Positions 40,846-52,760 are shown, counted from the stretch's first letter. The stretch is 64,000 nucleotides of DNA from Prorocentrum cordatum (GCA_963575745.1 CAUYUJ010002725.1:356470-420469), one strand, 5' to 3'. The notes: generated by a model not told the origin, from the letters alone. Program-made: numbers and translations.

Positions 40846-41388
40846 CGCAGAAGCGGACTCAAAGTACTGAGACTCATTCACGCTCCAAGTCATTCGCAGT
40901 TAGATTCGCTCCCAGACCGTCAACACTCAAGCCCGCTTAGATTCGAAAACTTTAGCGCCTGGGCACTCACGGCGGACAGGTCCATGCTAACAGGTGCACA
41001 TTTGGGGAGCTCCACGCGGTGAATCATGTGGGTGCCTCCCGTCCCCTCCTGCCTGCCTCCCTCCCTCTCTTCCCCCCTTCCACCCTCCCTGCCTCCCTCC
41101 CCCCCTCCGCCATTCCGCCCGACCCCCTCGCCCTCTGGCCCCCGCCCCGTCTCCCCGCGCCCTCCCGCCGCCCGCCGCGCCCCCCGCCCTTCTCTCCAGA
41201 TATCCCCCCCCGCTCGGTGGGCGCCCCCCCCCCCCAGGAGGGAAAAAACACACAGACACAATTCATCGACGATCCCCAGGAAAATGTGGGAACAGGGGAA
41301 ACAAACGCCCAGAAAATATGGAAACCTATGGGGCATCTTTTTGTTCGTGTGTGTTTATTTGTGTGTCCTGGGGCCCCTTAAACAGGGT
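40846..41388. other. Intergenic: C-rich tract and a dispersed-repeat copy
   Basis: 41035-41245 is C-rich with CCCTCC words. 41232-41330 is copy 2 of the dispersed repeat at 29956-30075. Long open frames on both strands through the C-rich part are not supported. Confidence 0.55.
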
Positions 41389-41549
41389 GAGGCAGAGATA
41401 GCCGCAGAGGCAGCCTGGCGGTGTTCGTGGCGCGCCCGCGCCAAAGGCTGGGGCAAAGACTCCGGCTATCAGTCCTACCAGGCCAAGGGCAGCGGCGGCG
41501 GCTACGGATGTTACGGCAAGGCCCCGCTCGCCTCTCGTCTTGGGGAGGT
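41389..41549 (+). CDS. Possible internal exon, Gly/Lys/Tyr-rich peptide
   Basis: After TTAAACAG at 41381-41388 the frame reads EIAAEAAWRCSWRARAKGWG, KDSGYQSYQAKGSGGGYG and CYGKAPLASRLGE. GAG-GTTTGG near 41549 could be a donor. The WGK/GYG character resembles 54177-54378 and suggests a Gly-rich, perhaps RNA-binding, protein. The balanced composition differs from the microsatellites around it. No domain can be named, and splice sites are only consistent, not proven. Confidence 0.35.
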
Positions 41550-41644
41550 TTGGCGCTTCTTCCCCAACCCTCCTGTGTTGGGTACTCGTTTTGACTAGAG
41601 CAGTGCGGTCGCCCCGTCCTTCCTTCCTTCCCCCGTCATTCCTT

Positions 41645-41705
41645 CCTTCCTCCTCCTCCTCCTCCTCCTCCTCCTCCTCCTCCTCCTCCTCCTCCTCCTC
41701 CTCCC
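41645..41705 (+). repeat. (CTC)n microsatellite
   Basis: About 55 bases of CTC triplets inside a longer pyrimidine-rich stretch (41610-41765). Confidence 0.9.
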
Positions 41706-41770
41706 CTCTCCTCCCTTCTCGTTCTCTCCTGTTTCCTGTGTTCCCCTACCCTCTTCTCTCGTTCCGTCTG

Positions 41771-42331
41771 TGATCTGCGCAACTGTCGCCACTTTCGTGG
41801 GCTCCTGGGAGTCCCGGCGGAGGTACGTCCGACGCGGCCCACCTCGGTACCTCGCCGCCCCCTGGGGGGCTTGCGATTTGCGCCATTGTCGCCACTTTCG
41901 TGGGCTCCTGGAAGGCCCAGCGGAGGTACGTCCCACGCGGGCCACCTCGGTACCCCGCCGCTCTCTGGGGGGCTTGCGATCTGCGCAACTGTCGCCACTC
42001 TCTTGGGCTCCTGGGGGCCCAGCGGGGGTACGTCCCAAGCGGCCCACCTCGGTACCTCGCCGCCCCCTGGGGGGCTTGCGATCTGCGTGACTGTCGCCAC
42101 TTTCGTGGGCTTCTGGGAGGCCCAGCGGAGGTACGTCCCACGCGGACCACCTCGGTACCTCGCCGCTCTCTGTGAGGCTTGTGATCTGCTCAACTGTCGC
42201 CACTTTCGTGGGCTCCTGGGAGGCCCAGCGGAGGTACGTGCCACGCGGACCACCTCGGTACCTCGCCGCCCCCTGGGGGGCTTGCGATCTGCGTGACTGT
42301 CGCCACTTTCGTGGGCTCCTGGGAGGCCCTG
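41771..42331 (+). repeat. Minisatellite, unit 102-104 bases
   Basis: About 5.5 units. GAT(C/T)TGCG..ACTGTCGCCACTTTCG recurs at about 41771, 41875, 41978, 42081, 42183 and 42285. Each unit also has GGAGGTACGT and CACCTCGGTACCTCGCCGC. Units differ by only a few bases. The open frames on both strands come from the repeat. Confidence 0.93.
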
Positions 42332-42780
42332 TTGTGTTCACTTGTTGGGCGCGTTTCTTTCAATGCCCCTGTGTTTCCAGTTTGTATATTTGCCGTTCCT
42401 CTTCTTGCTGTGCTCTTCTGAAATCGTTGCTGGGTGCTCTTCTTGCGCACTGCGGGTCCTTCAGAATGCCAGTCAACATTGAGTGGTCCTGAGTATAATC
42501 GCCACATGTATAGAAAGGGTTGGGTATGTCACAGGGTAATGTTCCGGGTGGTTGGATATGTCTACATCATCGTTGCCACGATGTCTTGTATGTTTTCTTT
42601 CCCTTTTAGGGATTACTTGTGTTTCTTCCGGCATCCTTCAACGTAATCGTGGTCAGAATGTTCAGTGCCCATTGTCTTTCACCTCGAGCCCAACCAGACT
42701 AACTTTTCGCATGTTGCTCCTTCTTTCTCGAGAGTAGCGGAGGCAGAGGAACACCTTTGCAGCCATTTAGGTAGAGTAAC
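42332..42780 (+). other. Unique sequence of lower GC, no recognised gene
   Basis: Non-repetitive DNA with short open frames (up to 70 codons). I see no domain, tRNA or splice pattern that I can support. Confidence 0.3.
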
Positions 42781-42784
42781 ACAA

Positions 42785-42877
42785 TGAGGAGCAACAGGAG
42801 GAGGAAAAGGAGGCGGAAAGGGATGAAGAACGGGAGGAGGAGAAGGAGAAGGAGGAGGATACGGAGGAGGAGGATAC

Positions 42878-42925
<48 letters not shown>

Positions 42926-43110
42926 GGAGGAGGAGGAGGAGGAGGAGGAGGAAGAGGCGAGGGCAAAGGAATATCAGGAGCAGGTCCAGAGAGGCAGGTG
43001 GAGGCGCAGGCAGAGGTGTAGAAGGAGGAGGAATCGAAGGAGGAGGCGCAGGTGGAGGAGGAGGAGGAGCACGAGGAGGAGCAGAAGGAGGAAGAGGAGC
43101 CCTGGGATGA
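42785..43110 (+). repeat. GGA and GAT microsatellites
   Basis: GGA-rich, with a pure GAT run at 42880-42925 and GGA again to about 43110. Confidence 0.9.
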
Positions 43111-43640
43111 ACGTCGGCTGGATCGCTCTCTCCAATCCTTGCCCCGAATTCCCGAGGATCAGGATGCGGTGGACTTGAATCGGAGAGGGGGTAGGAGGAT
43201 GGCGAGGAGGGGTATTGTGGACGAGAAGGACTAGCACATGGTGAATGGGGCGATGCAAAGGGTTGGTCTACCTAATCCAACCCGATACCTCAAACTCTGA
43301 TGGTCTGGTTGTATCACCTCTCCTCTGCTTCCAAGGCCGCTGCATCTCTGGCCCCCTCGTTGAGGAACCTGATAGCGGGGATAGGAAGGGACAGGCGGCT
43401 GGCGGCCTTCAAACTGCTTTTGATATTCCTCACTCCCTTCGAGTGAGGTCAAACGACATGTCTTTGCTATGTGAATGCTGCGACTGTTACTTCGATTCCT
43501 TTTCCGCGGCGGCGAGGACAGACGCCTCCTAGGCCGCCAGCACTGCAGCCGATGTGTCGTAGAGGCACGGCGTTTCAGTTCAGTTCAGTTCCCTTCGAGA
43601 AATTGTAAATTGTTGACGCTTCGCGTATCCCCATCAGCCC
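43111..43640. other. Unique sequence, no recognised gene
   Basis: A TTCAG triple repeat lies near 43575. GACGCTTCGCGTATCCCC at 43615-43632 is shared with 37746-37763 and may mark another dispersed repeat. Open frames of 70-95 codons on both strands lack domains. Confidence 0.35.
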
Positions 43641-43644
43641 CCCG

Positions 43645-43755
43645 AACTGCGTGAGTCGGATACGATGTAAGCGCACTGGCTACCGGCTGGTTGTTGCTCA
43701 GCCTCGTGAACGCGCACCAGTGGTCTGCCTCTTACTGGACGGTGCTCGGACACCC
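43645..43755 (+). repeat. Direct repeat about 110 bases, copy 1
   Basis: GGATACGATGT, GGCTACCGGCT, GTTGCTCAGCCTCGTGA and CACCAGTGGTCTGCCTCT occur here and at 44166-44265, about 510 bases apart. Confidence 0.8.
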
Positions 43756-44165
43756 CTCATTGACACTTGTGTTCAGCGGCTGTTGGCTGCGCCCCCTCCC
43801 CTGCCCTGAGACCTGCCCTGGAACATTCTCTTTCGTCGCCGACCCGGCCATGGTTCTACTACAAGGACGTTTTGGCCCGCCGTCAGCACGCCGCCAGCGA
43901 ACGGTACGGCCCAGCAGCTCTGCAGCTGCCAGCCATCGGTTCGCCCCGGCGTCGGAGGTATTCGGCTTCTGCACGGGCAGCGTGGCAGACGTGGAGTGGG
44001 TGCGGCTGTCCGCCATACACCTGGCGATTGGCTTCGTCAAAGTGAGCGGCCCCGCATTGAGTGGTTCAGCCTTGTGCGGTTCGTGTTCGTTTCATTCGTT
44101 TCGGCGCAGCCACAGCCACCAGCCCTTGTCAGTACATTGCATCGTTGTGCCCCCGAACAGCTTGA
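43756..44165 (+). other. Sequence between two direct repeats; unrecognised 189-codon frame
   Basis: The frame 43691-44260 is open across the repeat-flanked segment and includes residues such as PCPETCPGTFSFVADPAMVL. It starts without an ATG, and no domain is recognised. It may be an exon or chance. Confidence 0.25.
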
Positions 44166-44265
44166 TTCGGATACGATGTGATCGCACAGGCTACCGGCTT
44201 GAGGTTGCTCAGCCTCGTGAGCGCACACCAGTGGTCTGCCTCTACTGGACGGCGTTCTGACGCGG
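44166..44265 (+). repeat. Direct repeat about 110 bases, copy 2
   Basis: Second copy of 43645-43755. Confidence 0.8.
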
Positions 44266-46220
44266 ATCAGCTACACCTCAGCTTCAGTGAGCCTTGGTGA
44301 GTCGGGTCTCCTTCACCGCACCATCGTATGCTCGTGGAGCTGCAGTGAATCAAGACGCGCGGCCAGAGGCGCATCCAAGTCTCGCAGTCGCCTCCGTCTT
44401 CCTGGGCTATGCCAGCGGGGGTGGCGCCAGCGCGATGGGGCCACAATGGCGAGAAACCACTTTGCTGGCCCCGCCCCCAGCGGCATCACTTCAGTCCGAG
44501 TCGCTAGACTGGCTCCTGCCCCCTACCTGACGCCCCCTGAGGCTCCCTTGTTAAGGCCCAGTGAAGCGACCCCCCCCCCCCTTTAAGTTTCGTTCAGTGC
44601 GTCGCCCGAGCGTCGCCCGTGCGCCGGCCCTGGTTTGCGTCTCTGTCCCGAATCCCGGCCTCCCAGAGTGCGTGGGCGACATATGGCGCGACTTCGGAAT
44701 TTCTCTGACGAGATATAGGTTTCCGACGCCGGTGCACCAGCAGCCATTGTGGCGGTCGCGGCGCACTCCTAGTTCGACGGTCCACCAACGCGTTCTGTTC
44801 CCAATTCGGCGCAAGAGGATTTGCTGGTGCTCATTGTCGGGGGCGCCAACCGTTGCTGAGGATGAAGACGCCTCGCGTTGATTGGGGGCTGTGCGTGTCG
44901 CGCCACGGGGGGGGTGACGTCACGTCGCGCGACGCGGCGCCACTTCGCCCCGTCGCATCGCGCCCCGCACCCCCATGTCGTTTCGCGCCAATCCTCCTGC
45001 CCCCCCCCCTCTTCCTTCCTCTTCCCCTCGTCCAACGCGCTGCGCGGTTTGTCCCGTTTGCGAAATTTGGATTCAGTTCTTTTGTGTCAGGCTGCCGTCC
45101 TGTCCGCCCCCCTACTCACCCCCCGTTGTCCTTCCACCCTCCTGGAACTTCTTCTCGCCCTCCTCGCTCCCGCCGCCCTCCTTCGACCGCCTTCCATCGC
45201 TCCCGCCGCCGCTGCGCCGCCCCCGCGCGCCCCCTCCTCGCCCGTCCGTTCCCATGTCCGCCCGCCCTTCCCTCGCCTCACTTCCATCCTCTTTCCCCCC
45301 CCCCAAATGCATCGGCGGGCGAGACGTCGCCAAATTGCTGCAGCGACAAACCGATGTTCAAAATCTGACGGGGCGTGCGCTTGAAATGGATTAGTCCGTG
45401 CGCGCTGCGTCTCCATGTCGTCTATTGGTCTCCTCGCGTTCGTAGTTCTCACGTGCGTGTCTCGCTATTTCTACGATTGCCGCGCGCATCCCTCGATTGT
45501 TTCGCCAGCGGGCCGTGCAGCTCACACGGGCGATTCGCGCGCGACCTGCGCGCGACGCGCGAGCGACCCGATCGACGCCCGCGCGACGCACCCCGACCCG
45601 CGCGCGACGCACCCCTGCCAGCGCGCGACGCACGATGGACCCGCGCGACGCACGCGCGACGCACGCGCCACGCGCGCGACGCATGCGCGACTCTGCCCGC
45701 CCCTGGCATTTCTCCGAGCAGCACTGCGCAACGGCAGTCGGCCCGCCGTGCTTGCGCTGTTCACAGGTGGCGGCGGCTGCGTCCTCCATTGCGCCAGGAA
45801 GGGCGGTGCTTGCCGTTGTTATTTCCCTTTTCCTTCCTCGTCGTCCCTCCTCTTTTGTCATTCCTCCTCCTTCGTCCTCTCTCCTGCCTCGTCTCCCTCT
45901 CTCCTCCCCTTCTCCTCCTCCTTTCTACCGGCCTCCCTTTGTCTGTCCCTCCCCCCTCCTCTCTCGTCTTTGTTTTTTTTTTTCCCCTGGCCACCCCGTG
46001 TCCCTCTTCGCGTTCTTTTCTCCTTCGGCCCCCCTTCCACGGCCGCGGCGCGTCGCCGCGAGCGGCGCCCCCGCCTTCCGCGAACGGCCCCGCCGCTGGC
46101 GGTGGAGGAGGAAGATTACGAGGAGAAAAGGAGGGGGGAGGGGCAGGGGCGCGGGGCGGGCGCGGCGGCAAGGGCGGCCCGGCAGGCGTAAGGGGGGGGG
46201 GGGACGGAGTGGGCGGGTGC
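44266..46220. other. GC-rich and pyrimidine-rich DNA, no recognised gene
   Basis: 45090-45310 and 45820-46080 are C/T-rich. 45535-45690 is a loose tandem of GCGCGACGCA words, which recur at 46690-46860. Long open frames exist in several frames on both strands, as expected for stop-poor GC-rich DNA. Confidence 0.5.
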
Positions 46221-46525
46221 TTCTGTAATGGTCATGTTGGTGATCATGGTCGTGGTCGCGTTCGTCGCCTTGGTCGCGTTGGCGGCGGTCGCGCCGCTGG
46301 TGGTGGGCGGGCTGGCGGTGGTCACGTCGGTGATCGTGCTGGTGTCGGTCGTTGTGGTGGTCGCGAGAAGCGTGGTGGTCGTGGTGGTGGTGATGGCGGT
46401 ACTTGGCGTTGGTCGTAACCATCGCGGTGGATGTGGTTGCGGTCGCATCCGTTTGTGGTGATCGTGGCGGCGGTAGTTTTGGCGCTGGCGGCGGTTGCGG
46501 CGGCTGTGGCGGCGGCTGCGGGGAC
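46221..46525 (+). repeat. GGT/GTCGTGGTGG-rich array
   Basis: Imperfect GGT and GTC triplets, encoding Val runs. Followed (46525-47140) by GC-rich and pyrimidine-rich DNA without a recognised gene, up to the edge of copia copy C. Confidence 0.7.
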
Positions 46526-47146
46526 CTGCTGGCCTATCGCCGGGCTGCGTTCAGCAGCATCGCTGCATTTACAATGTTAGGGGGATTTGCTGATCTGCCG
46601 AGGTGGCCCAGCGGCCGTCTTCTTCTCGCCAAGAGGGCCGCAGCGCGGGCGAGTTTCTTTCCCCCGAAGGCGACCGGCCTTTTCAGCGGCCGTGGAGAGG
46701 GCGACGCGCGTGCGATCCGCCCCGCGGGTGCCCGCCGCGCTGGCGACGCACTCGCCAAATTGCCCCCTTGCGAGGGCGACGCGCACGTTCGAGAGGACGG
46801 CTGGCCTTCTCGGCGGCCGACGCACGGGCGGCGCACGGGCGACGAATGCGCGACGCACTTCCCGTCGCGAAGGGGGGGGGTCAGCGCGCCGGTCGCTTTA
46901 CTGGGCCTTAACAGGCTCCCTGAGGCCCTTTCCCTTCTTCCTCCTTCTCCTTTCCGTTCCTCCTCCTCCCTTTTCCTTTCTCCCTCTCCCTTTCCCTTTC
47001 CCCCCCTTTTTTCTTCTTCGCCTTAAAGAGGGGGAGAGAGGGAACTGTGCAATCGCAATAGATATCCAGATACGAAAAAGGGTGGGCGACCCCCCGCCCG
47101 ACAACGAATCTTTTCCAGATTCGTTGCCACTCCCCCTCCAATCAGA

Positions 47147-48417
47147 TCATGCAAGACATCGAGATCCAGGACCAGCCTATCGGGCACAACTACAATGCGC
47201 CGTTGCCGAATGGTGCAACCAACGTTCGTATTCGATTTTACTGGGAGCAGCCCGAACCGGCTCTCATCGGGCACGGGGCCCCGCGTTCACGCCCAAGGCG
47301 AATTGCGATCGTCGATGGCGATCGCCCCCTCCACCTTCGATTGAGCGCGGCCGCGCGCCCCCCTCTATTCCTGATTTCCCGACGCTCAGTTCATCTGATG
47401 CTGAGCAAACGACTGGGCAACGGACAGCGCTGCCGACCGACGCTCGAATCAAATAGAAGGAAATACAGAAGGCAGACAAGGAAGCGGGCATCAAACCACG
47501 CAAGATACCCAATATAGTCGAATAAGGCAGCGATGACCGTGGAGATGACCTTAGAGGTCTCGGACGTAGTGCGCATACTGCACCAATGTACCCCTTGATC
47601 CCGACACGGAAAGTGACGATGGAGAGGGGGCCTTCATCGCGTTACTTGCGGGGCTACCTGCCGAATCCTACGCGGATGTTCCCCATAATCCCAACCTTCT
47701 ATTACAGACGACATAACGAGGTCGACACGTTGGAACTACGCGGGGGAAACAGAGGTATGTCGCAGCTGGCATTCAGCCGAGGTTTGTCTTCAAGGGGAAC
47801 CCTCGACAAACGCTCCTTCGTTGACTTCGAAAACAAGCATTTCCAGGATGCCGTGATGCACTACCTAGACGTTTGTTTCGTCATTGTTGTTGTGCTACAA
47901 CCCAACTGCACAAAGACTGGGCTGCCTTCGTATTTCAACGCCCAGGTCAACTACGGTACCTGGCATGAACACCGCAAAGTAGATTTGCCGCATATTCAAT
48001 TTTGTGGTAAGGTTGCTATACACCAGAACGATCTCCGACGATTCTATCTACGAGAACAACGAGTGGGTACTTGGGTGGATCAGATACCACCATGGACTAT
48101 ACTGGCCAAGTGCGAGGGCACTTGCAATATGAATATGGACCAATGTACTACTGGCTTACGCGATTCCCACGGGGTACTGATACAAAATCCGATGGGGATC
48201 ATGGCCGACCACCGCCTTCTACTTACCCCTTGAACGGAGACGATGTGCTAGTGATCATCAACATGCGCCGGTATGTAACTGAGAACTGCCCATGGCTGCG
48301 CATTGCACTTCAAAGATGCAGTCTCTCTTTGTCGATGCAGCTCTTCAGATGGCACGCGGTCTTTTCCATGCAAACCGTGATCCCTTTCATGGTCGCCCTT
48401 ATCCGTCCGCCGCGTTA
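47147..48417 (+). pseudogene. Copia copy C: cytosine-methyltransferase-like domain
   Basis: Best-preserved copy of this domain. The 5' truncation is at the position matching copy A base 316. A frame at 47149-47517 holds the upstream segment. The main frame 47586-48233 contains TLELRGGNRGMSQLAFSRGL (motif I-like), LQPNCTKTGLPSYF with the candidate catalytic Cys, FCGKVAIHQNDLRRFYLREQ (Glu-Gln where ENV/ENP stands in C5 methyltransferases), DQIPPW and MDQCTTGLRDSHG. Motif order and spacing fit a C5-cytosine methyltransferase fold. The PNC and EQ variants make activity doubtful. A retrotransposon-borne methyltransferase could act on element DNA; this is inference. Confidence 0.5.
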
Positions 48418-49190
48418 GTTACCAGCGCGAGGGCATATGATTTGGACGATCCGATTATCCTTCGGCAGCCCGGCGATTCGATCGCGAGACCACCTTCGGG
48501 AGGGCTCGGATGTCTTGCATGCGCGGGCAATGTTAACGTACACTCTTCCACGCACGACAGAAATCCGAGGCGTTGCAGGCGGTGCGATAAGGAGGACTAC
48601 CACTGGGAATGTCCGAGCTGCAAGAAGAACCACGGCCAGAACAGGCCTGGGCATGTACTGACACCTGGCAAATGCAAGTTTGCCATATTCTGGAAACTGC
48701 CTGACAATCATGGACAGGCACCGCCGCTTCCTGCCGAACCGGCAGCGGGACATGAATCACCGGCCCCTGCTGAACCAGCAGCACCACCACCCGAGGCGCC
48801 AGCCGCACCACTATTTACGCGGCTGAGAGCATCAAGACCCGGCCCCAGAGCCGGACCCACAGCGGGCGCCAGCAGCCACGATATTACAGTAGGGAGACAG
48901 GCTGCTGAACCTGCTGCAGGGCAACCTGCCTCGAGTGGAGCTGGGAGTTCGGATGACTACCTCCGACTGCCACAGGTTAGAGTCAGTCGTGGCCGACAGC
49001 AAGGTGGAGAAGCACCTCCTCCGCCACCTACGGGGGACCCTGCTACACGACCACGGCTACCACGCTAGTCACCATTCGATGTACAACTCAGTCTCCAGAA
49101 TCTGCGAAGCCTTGACCCAAGCGTGGTATCGCGCGAGCTGCGGAAGCTACACTTGCGTTGATGTCATGCGAAAGAACCCGAGATGATACT
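48418..49190 (+). pseudogene. Copia copy C: zinc finger and Pro/Ala linker
   Basis: Frame 48292-49068 gives NPRRCRRCDKEDYHWECPSC, KKNHGQNRPGHVLTPGKCK and then Pro/Ala/Glu-rich repeats (AEPAAG, PEAPAAP). Same arrangement as copy A 1680-2270. The Cys and His spacing suggests one or two zinc-binding knuckles. A hairpin at 48916-48929 is read as AGQPA. Confidence 0.6.
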
Positions 49191-50110
49191 TAGCCTAACC
49201 GTCTGGACAATGTCAGACTCAAGCTGATCAAGGGTGTCCGCGACACATGTCGGGAGCGCGGGGCTTGGGACAAGCCAGGGCATGCGGTTATGCCATCTAC
49301 TGCACTGCCTGGCAAATTCAACGACGAAGTGGAATGTGACCTGATGTTCAACGAACAAGAACGCAATGTTTTTCAAATCGTCGATCGTTGCTTTCGATGT
49401 GCCATTGGGATCGAGATACCAGACAAGGCGATGACCAGTATCCAAGATGCATACCATCAGTGCTGGATGCTGTTTGGACTTGCAAAGGTTCTCTACTCCG
49501 ACGGAGAGGGCGCCCTCAACGACGACGCTGCGAAAGCAGTCCTCCTTAGGCAACAAGGCACGGGGCCACGGGGCTCAGGATACGTGGCATATTGCGCCAT
49601 CTACTTCATGTTATGGAGGCTGAACTCAACAGGTTAGGCTTACCTCTTGTGTTCACGCGACTACTGCACGAGGCGTTGTTCGCCGCCAGTGCGTTCACCT
49701 TCTACGGCGAGGTGTCTCCATGCAACGCCCCGTTTGGACGGCAACCAGCAATTCTCCCTGACTTGCCTGTTCTGGACCACGAACTGTCGACGAAAACATC
49801 GGATCATTCTCGTGAACAGACGATGCGCAGGGCATGCGTTGAAGCGATCACACAGGCGACAGCAGTAGCCAAGACCAATCGCGCATTACGCACTATGACA
49901 ACTGTCACTGGTCAGCATTGCTACTATGAAGGAGATTCCGTTGATTGCCATCGCCGCGCAAACGCGAAGGGCGACTGGGGAGGCTGGCGTGGCCCACTTC
50001 CAGTTGTAAGGAACGATCCCGAAAGGGGTCAAGTCATTACTCGAGTGGGAAATCGCGATGTTCAGGTCAATGCGGCGACGTACGCCATTCACTCTATATC
50101 GAGGCGCTAA
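49120..50110 (+). pseudogene. Copia copy C: integrase
   Basis: The only copy with both halves joined. The N-terminal zinc motif is seen as LRKLHLR and CHAKEP (frame-broken), then a CxxC-like DTC, then VECDLMFNEQ (first Asp). After AYHQCWMLFGLAKVLYSDG comes SDGEGALNDDAAKAV (second Asp). The segment with the catalytic Glu is damaged by a shift near 49560-49610. HEALFAASAFTFYGEV and GRQPAILPDLP follow in the frame 49592-50110. It shows that the junction sequence beside the integrase breaks of copies A and D is extra DNA, since here the two halves are contiguous. Confidence 0.75.
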
Positions 50111-51766
50111 TAGCCAGAGAAATTGGCTCCGACAACACTGCCCTACGGACAGCGCTGACGTTCGTGGTCCGTTTGCCAGCGGGGAGACCTGCTATGACAT
50201 TGGCTATGTATCGACCAAGAAGGGGACGCTTCGTATGACGCGTGCAAGCCGTCTATCTCCTGAGGTACATCTAGCCTAACAGTACATTATCAGAAACTTC
50301 TTCCGCATTGAGAATGTGGTTGCGGTCAGGTTAGCTTAAAGTATACATGAGCTACCTCCGGTTGCTTATGCTGACAGTTGCACATTGGTCAACTATGACA
50401 ATGGCGTGAATCCAGGATGTCATCATTACGAAGCAGAAGGCACCGCGTTGTATATACACGATATAACTGGATCAGCACACTCGAGAATCATCCAGTGCCT
50501 GAAGTCCACCAAACCTCAAGCAGGTTTTGACCAGGCCATGACGAGATCTGAGGAATTGGCGGGTGCACCGACACCGGATGGAACTGCAAGAAAAGCTTCA
50601 GAAGCCGAACCACCAATGATGATGGACGGCTTCCCACGATCTGCGAGGAATCGGAGGCTGATCTCGAGTCGTGCGCCATGGAAGTGCGGGATGGAACTGC
50701 TGGAGGCAACTCCACCAGAGGACCTTTTCACAATGCCCACGCAGATGGTTCCATACCAAAGTGTGCTGATCACTGTAGCTGATGAACAGCGGGGGCACCT
50801 GCCTAAGTGGGGGGGCGCGCGCGTCTCTGACACCGAGGAGGCGCATCGCGTCCCAATGTGTTCCATGGTCGAAGACTGCAGCTACAGACTGGACTCAGAC
50901 GAAAATGGGCAGTACGTAGAACTCTGCTTCGAGGCCAAAGGTAGTCTTGCCCGAGCAGCGGCGCATGATTTTAAACCGTGCGACCACTATCCGAGTGCAT
51001 GTTACCGCCGCTGCAAAGCGAGCTGCGGTCGTCAAGGAAGACGACCTCCTCGCGAAGGCTGACGTCCAGGCGAACCCCAAGAACGTATCGAAGGCCCTCT
51101 AGACTGAACTCAAGACATGGTTTGACAACAAGTGTTGCAAAATGCAAGACATATCCCAAGCGTCAAACATCATGACTTCGAGGTGCGTGTGCACATGGAA
51201 GTCGGTGAAGAACGAGAAGGGCGAGATGGGACGTGCCATCATATTACGCCTGGTACTTCGAGGCCCCATGGACCTTGAAGCCTTCGACGTGGAAAACTTG
51301 TTCGGGAGCATCGCGGCGGTCAAGTCAGATATTATTCGCGAGCGCGGCAGCGTACAAGAAGCAATGGACCATTTCTTCCCTCGACATCAACGCGGCCTTC
51401 CTGAAGGGGTTGGCCTACCAGGAACTTGCTGAAGCAACTGGTGAAAAGGGACGTGTGGTCTGCTTTGCTTTGCCACCTGGCTCGGCCACGGTGCTTCGGA
51501 CTCTTCCAGGATTCGAACACTACGACTAGTCAAAGCATTGCTTGCAGTGCCTTGAACCAGACACTGGCACAAAAGACGATCCGCGAGCTTTCTCACTGAA
51601 GCTTAGAAGGACCACGCGAGGCTTTGGTCTCCGACCCGCGTCCCGCGACGATGAGTTCGAGACGAGCAGCGACTTGCTTACGGCCAAACATGTTGATGAT
51701 ACCAATATGGCCGGCACTGATGACACCATTTGCAAGTGTGTCAAGCGTGTAGAAGACACCTTTTGA
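50111..51766 (+). pseudogene. Copia copy C: linker and reverse transcriptase
   Basis: Frame 50385-51062 covers an acidic linker. After a shift, 51142-51529 holds MQDISQASNIMTSR, LRLVLRGPMDLE and SSLDINAAFLKG (motif A). Frame 51542-51766 holds TKDDPRAFSLKL and AKHVDDTNMA (HVDD polymerase box). At least three frameshifts or stops (near 51101, 51526 and 51763) inactivate it. The order matches copy D 34331-35900. Hairpins at 50179 and 50789 lie at the same places as in copy D. Confidence 0.75.
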
Positions 51767-51806
51767 TAAGTGTAAGCTCAACAAGCACACGTGCACCAAT
51801 TGTGCT

Positions 51807-52760
51807 GTGAGATATACCAAGGATGAGGACGGCAATGTTACTTTGGACCAATGCGAATACATCAAGCAGCCCCGTCCTATACAACATCCTGAACTTACCG
51901 GCGACGACGCTGACGCTCAGGCATCCAAGATGGTTGCAGACATGTTCGTCAGCCTCAGGGGTGCGCTGGCGTATGCATTAATCGCCCAGGCGTGGTTGAT
52001 GGTGTACGTTGTATCTCTACAACGTGTCCAAGAACCGACCAATAGTCAAGTGCGACGACTGAACGCGATCACCAGGAAGCTGCAGGCCTGCCCCGAGGAG
52101 ATCGCGCATCAGGCGATGACCCCAACGGGCGAGGTTGATCTGCACAGCGACTCAGGTTATCGACGCCTGTGTGGAGACGCCGATTGCGACGTCAAGGGCT
52201 ATGATATTCGCGGGGCAAACCTGCGGCGGCGTGGAAACGCGCCGTCTGGTAAGCCCGTCGTCCACTTGATCGATGCGCACTGCAAGTCTCGCCGCTTGCA
52301 GGTCCGCTCGAGTTATTCAGCAGAGACGCTAGCAGCAGCCCGTAATTTGGAGGACTGTTATCCCACGATCGTGACTCTGCACGAGCTCCACGCAGGGCCG
52401 CTCACGCCCACTCAGTTGAAAGACATATTTGAGTTGGGTTGCCTGAGCATCAAGGTCACTTTGACGATAGATGCTGAGTCTGTTTGTAAGACCTTGTCAA
52501 GCAAATATTTTGAAAAAAAGCCGATTGAGTGTACCCTTTTAGGACACATCAGTTGGATACGACAGATGATGGAGCGTGGGATCGTGGACAGTATTCAGTG
52601 GTGCGACACCCGCGGTATGACTGCGGACGGTCACACCAAGGGGAGTATCGACAGAGAGATGCTCCTACAGGTCATGGGGGGTGTACAGGCCTTCAAACAT
52701 GACCTAAAGAGTCATGCTCCATATCGGGCTGGTCAGACATATTGTTCTGTAGCCGCCTGA
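51807..52760 (+). pseudogene. Copia copy C: end of reverse transcriptase and RNase H
   Basis: 317 open codons. LHSDSGYRRL, SSYSAETLAA and TIDAESVCK provide the Asp-Glu-Asp set of RNase H. The tail ISWIRQMMERGIVDSIQWCD, then GMTADGHTKGSIDREML, corresponds to the copia ending with ADxLTK, and finishes at a TGA just before the LTR region. RNase H would remove template RNA during reverse transcription. It is intact here but separated from the polymerase by a frameshift at about 51763. The first ATG is internal; the natural product is a polyprotein. Confidence 0.75.

Noticed and set aside
41771-42331. CRISPR-like array
   Set aside because: Whole units repeat, with no unique spacers between short repeats. 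It is a minisatellite in a eukaryotic context.
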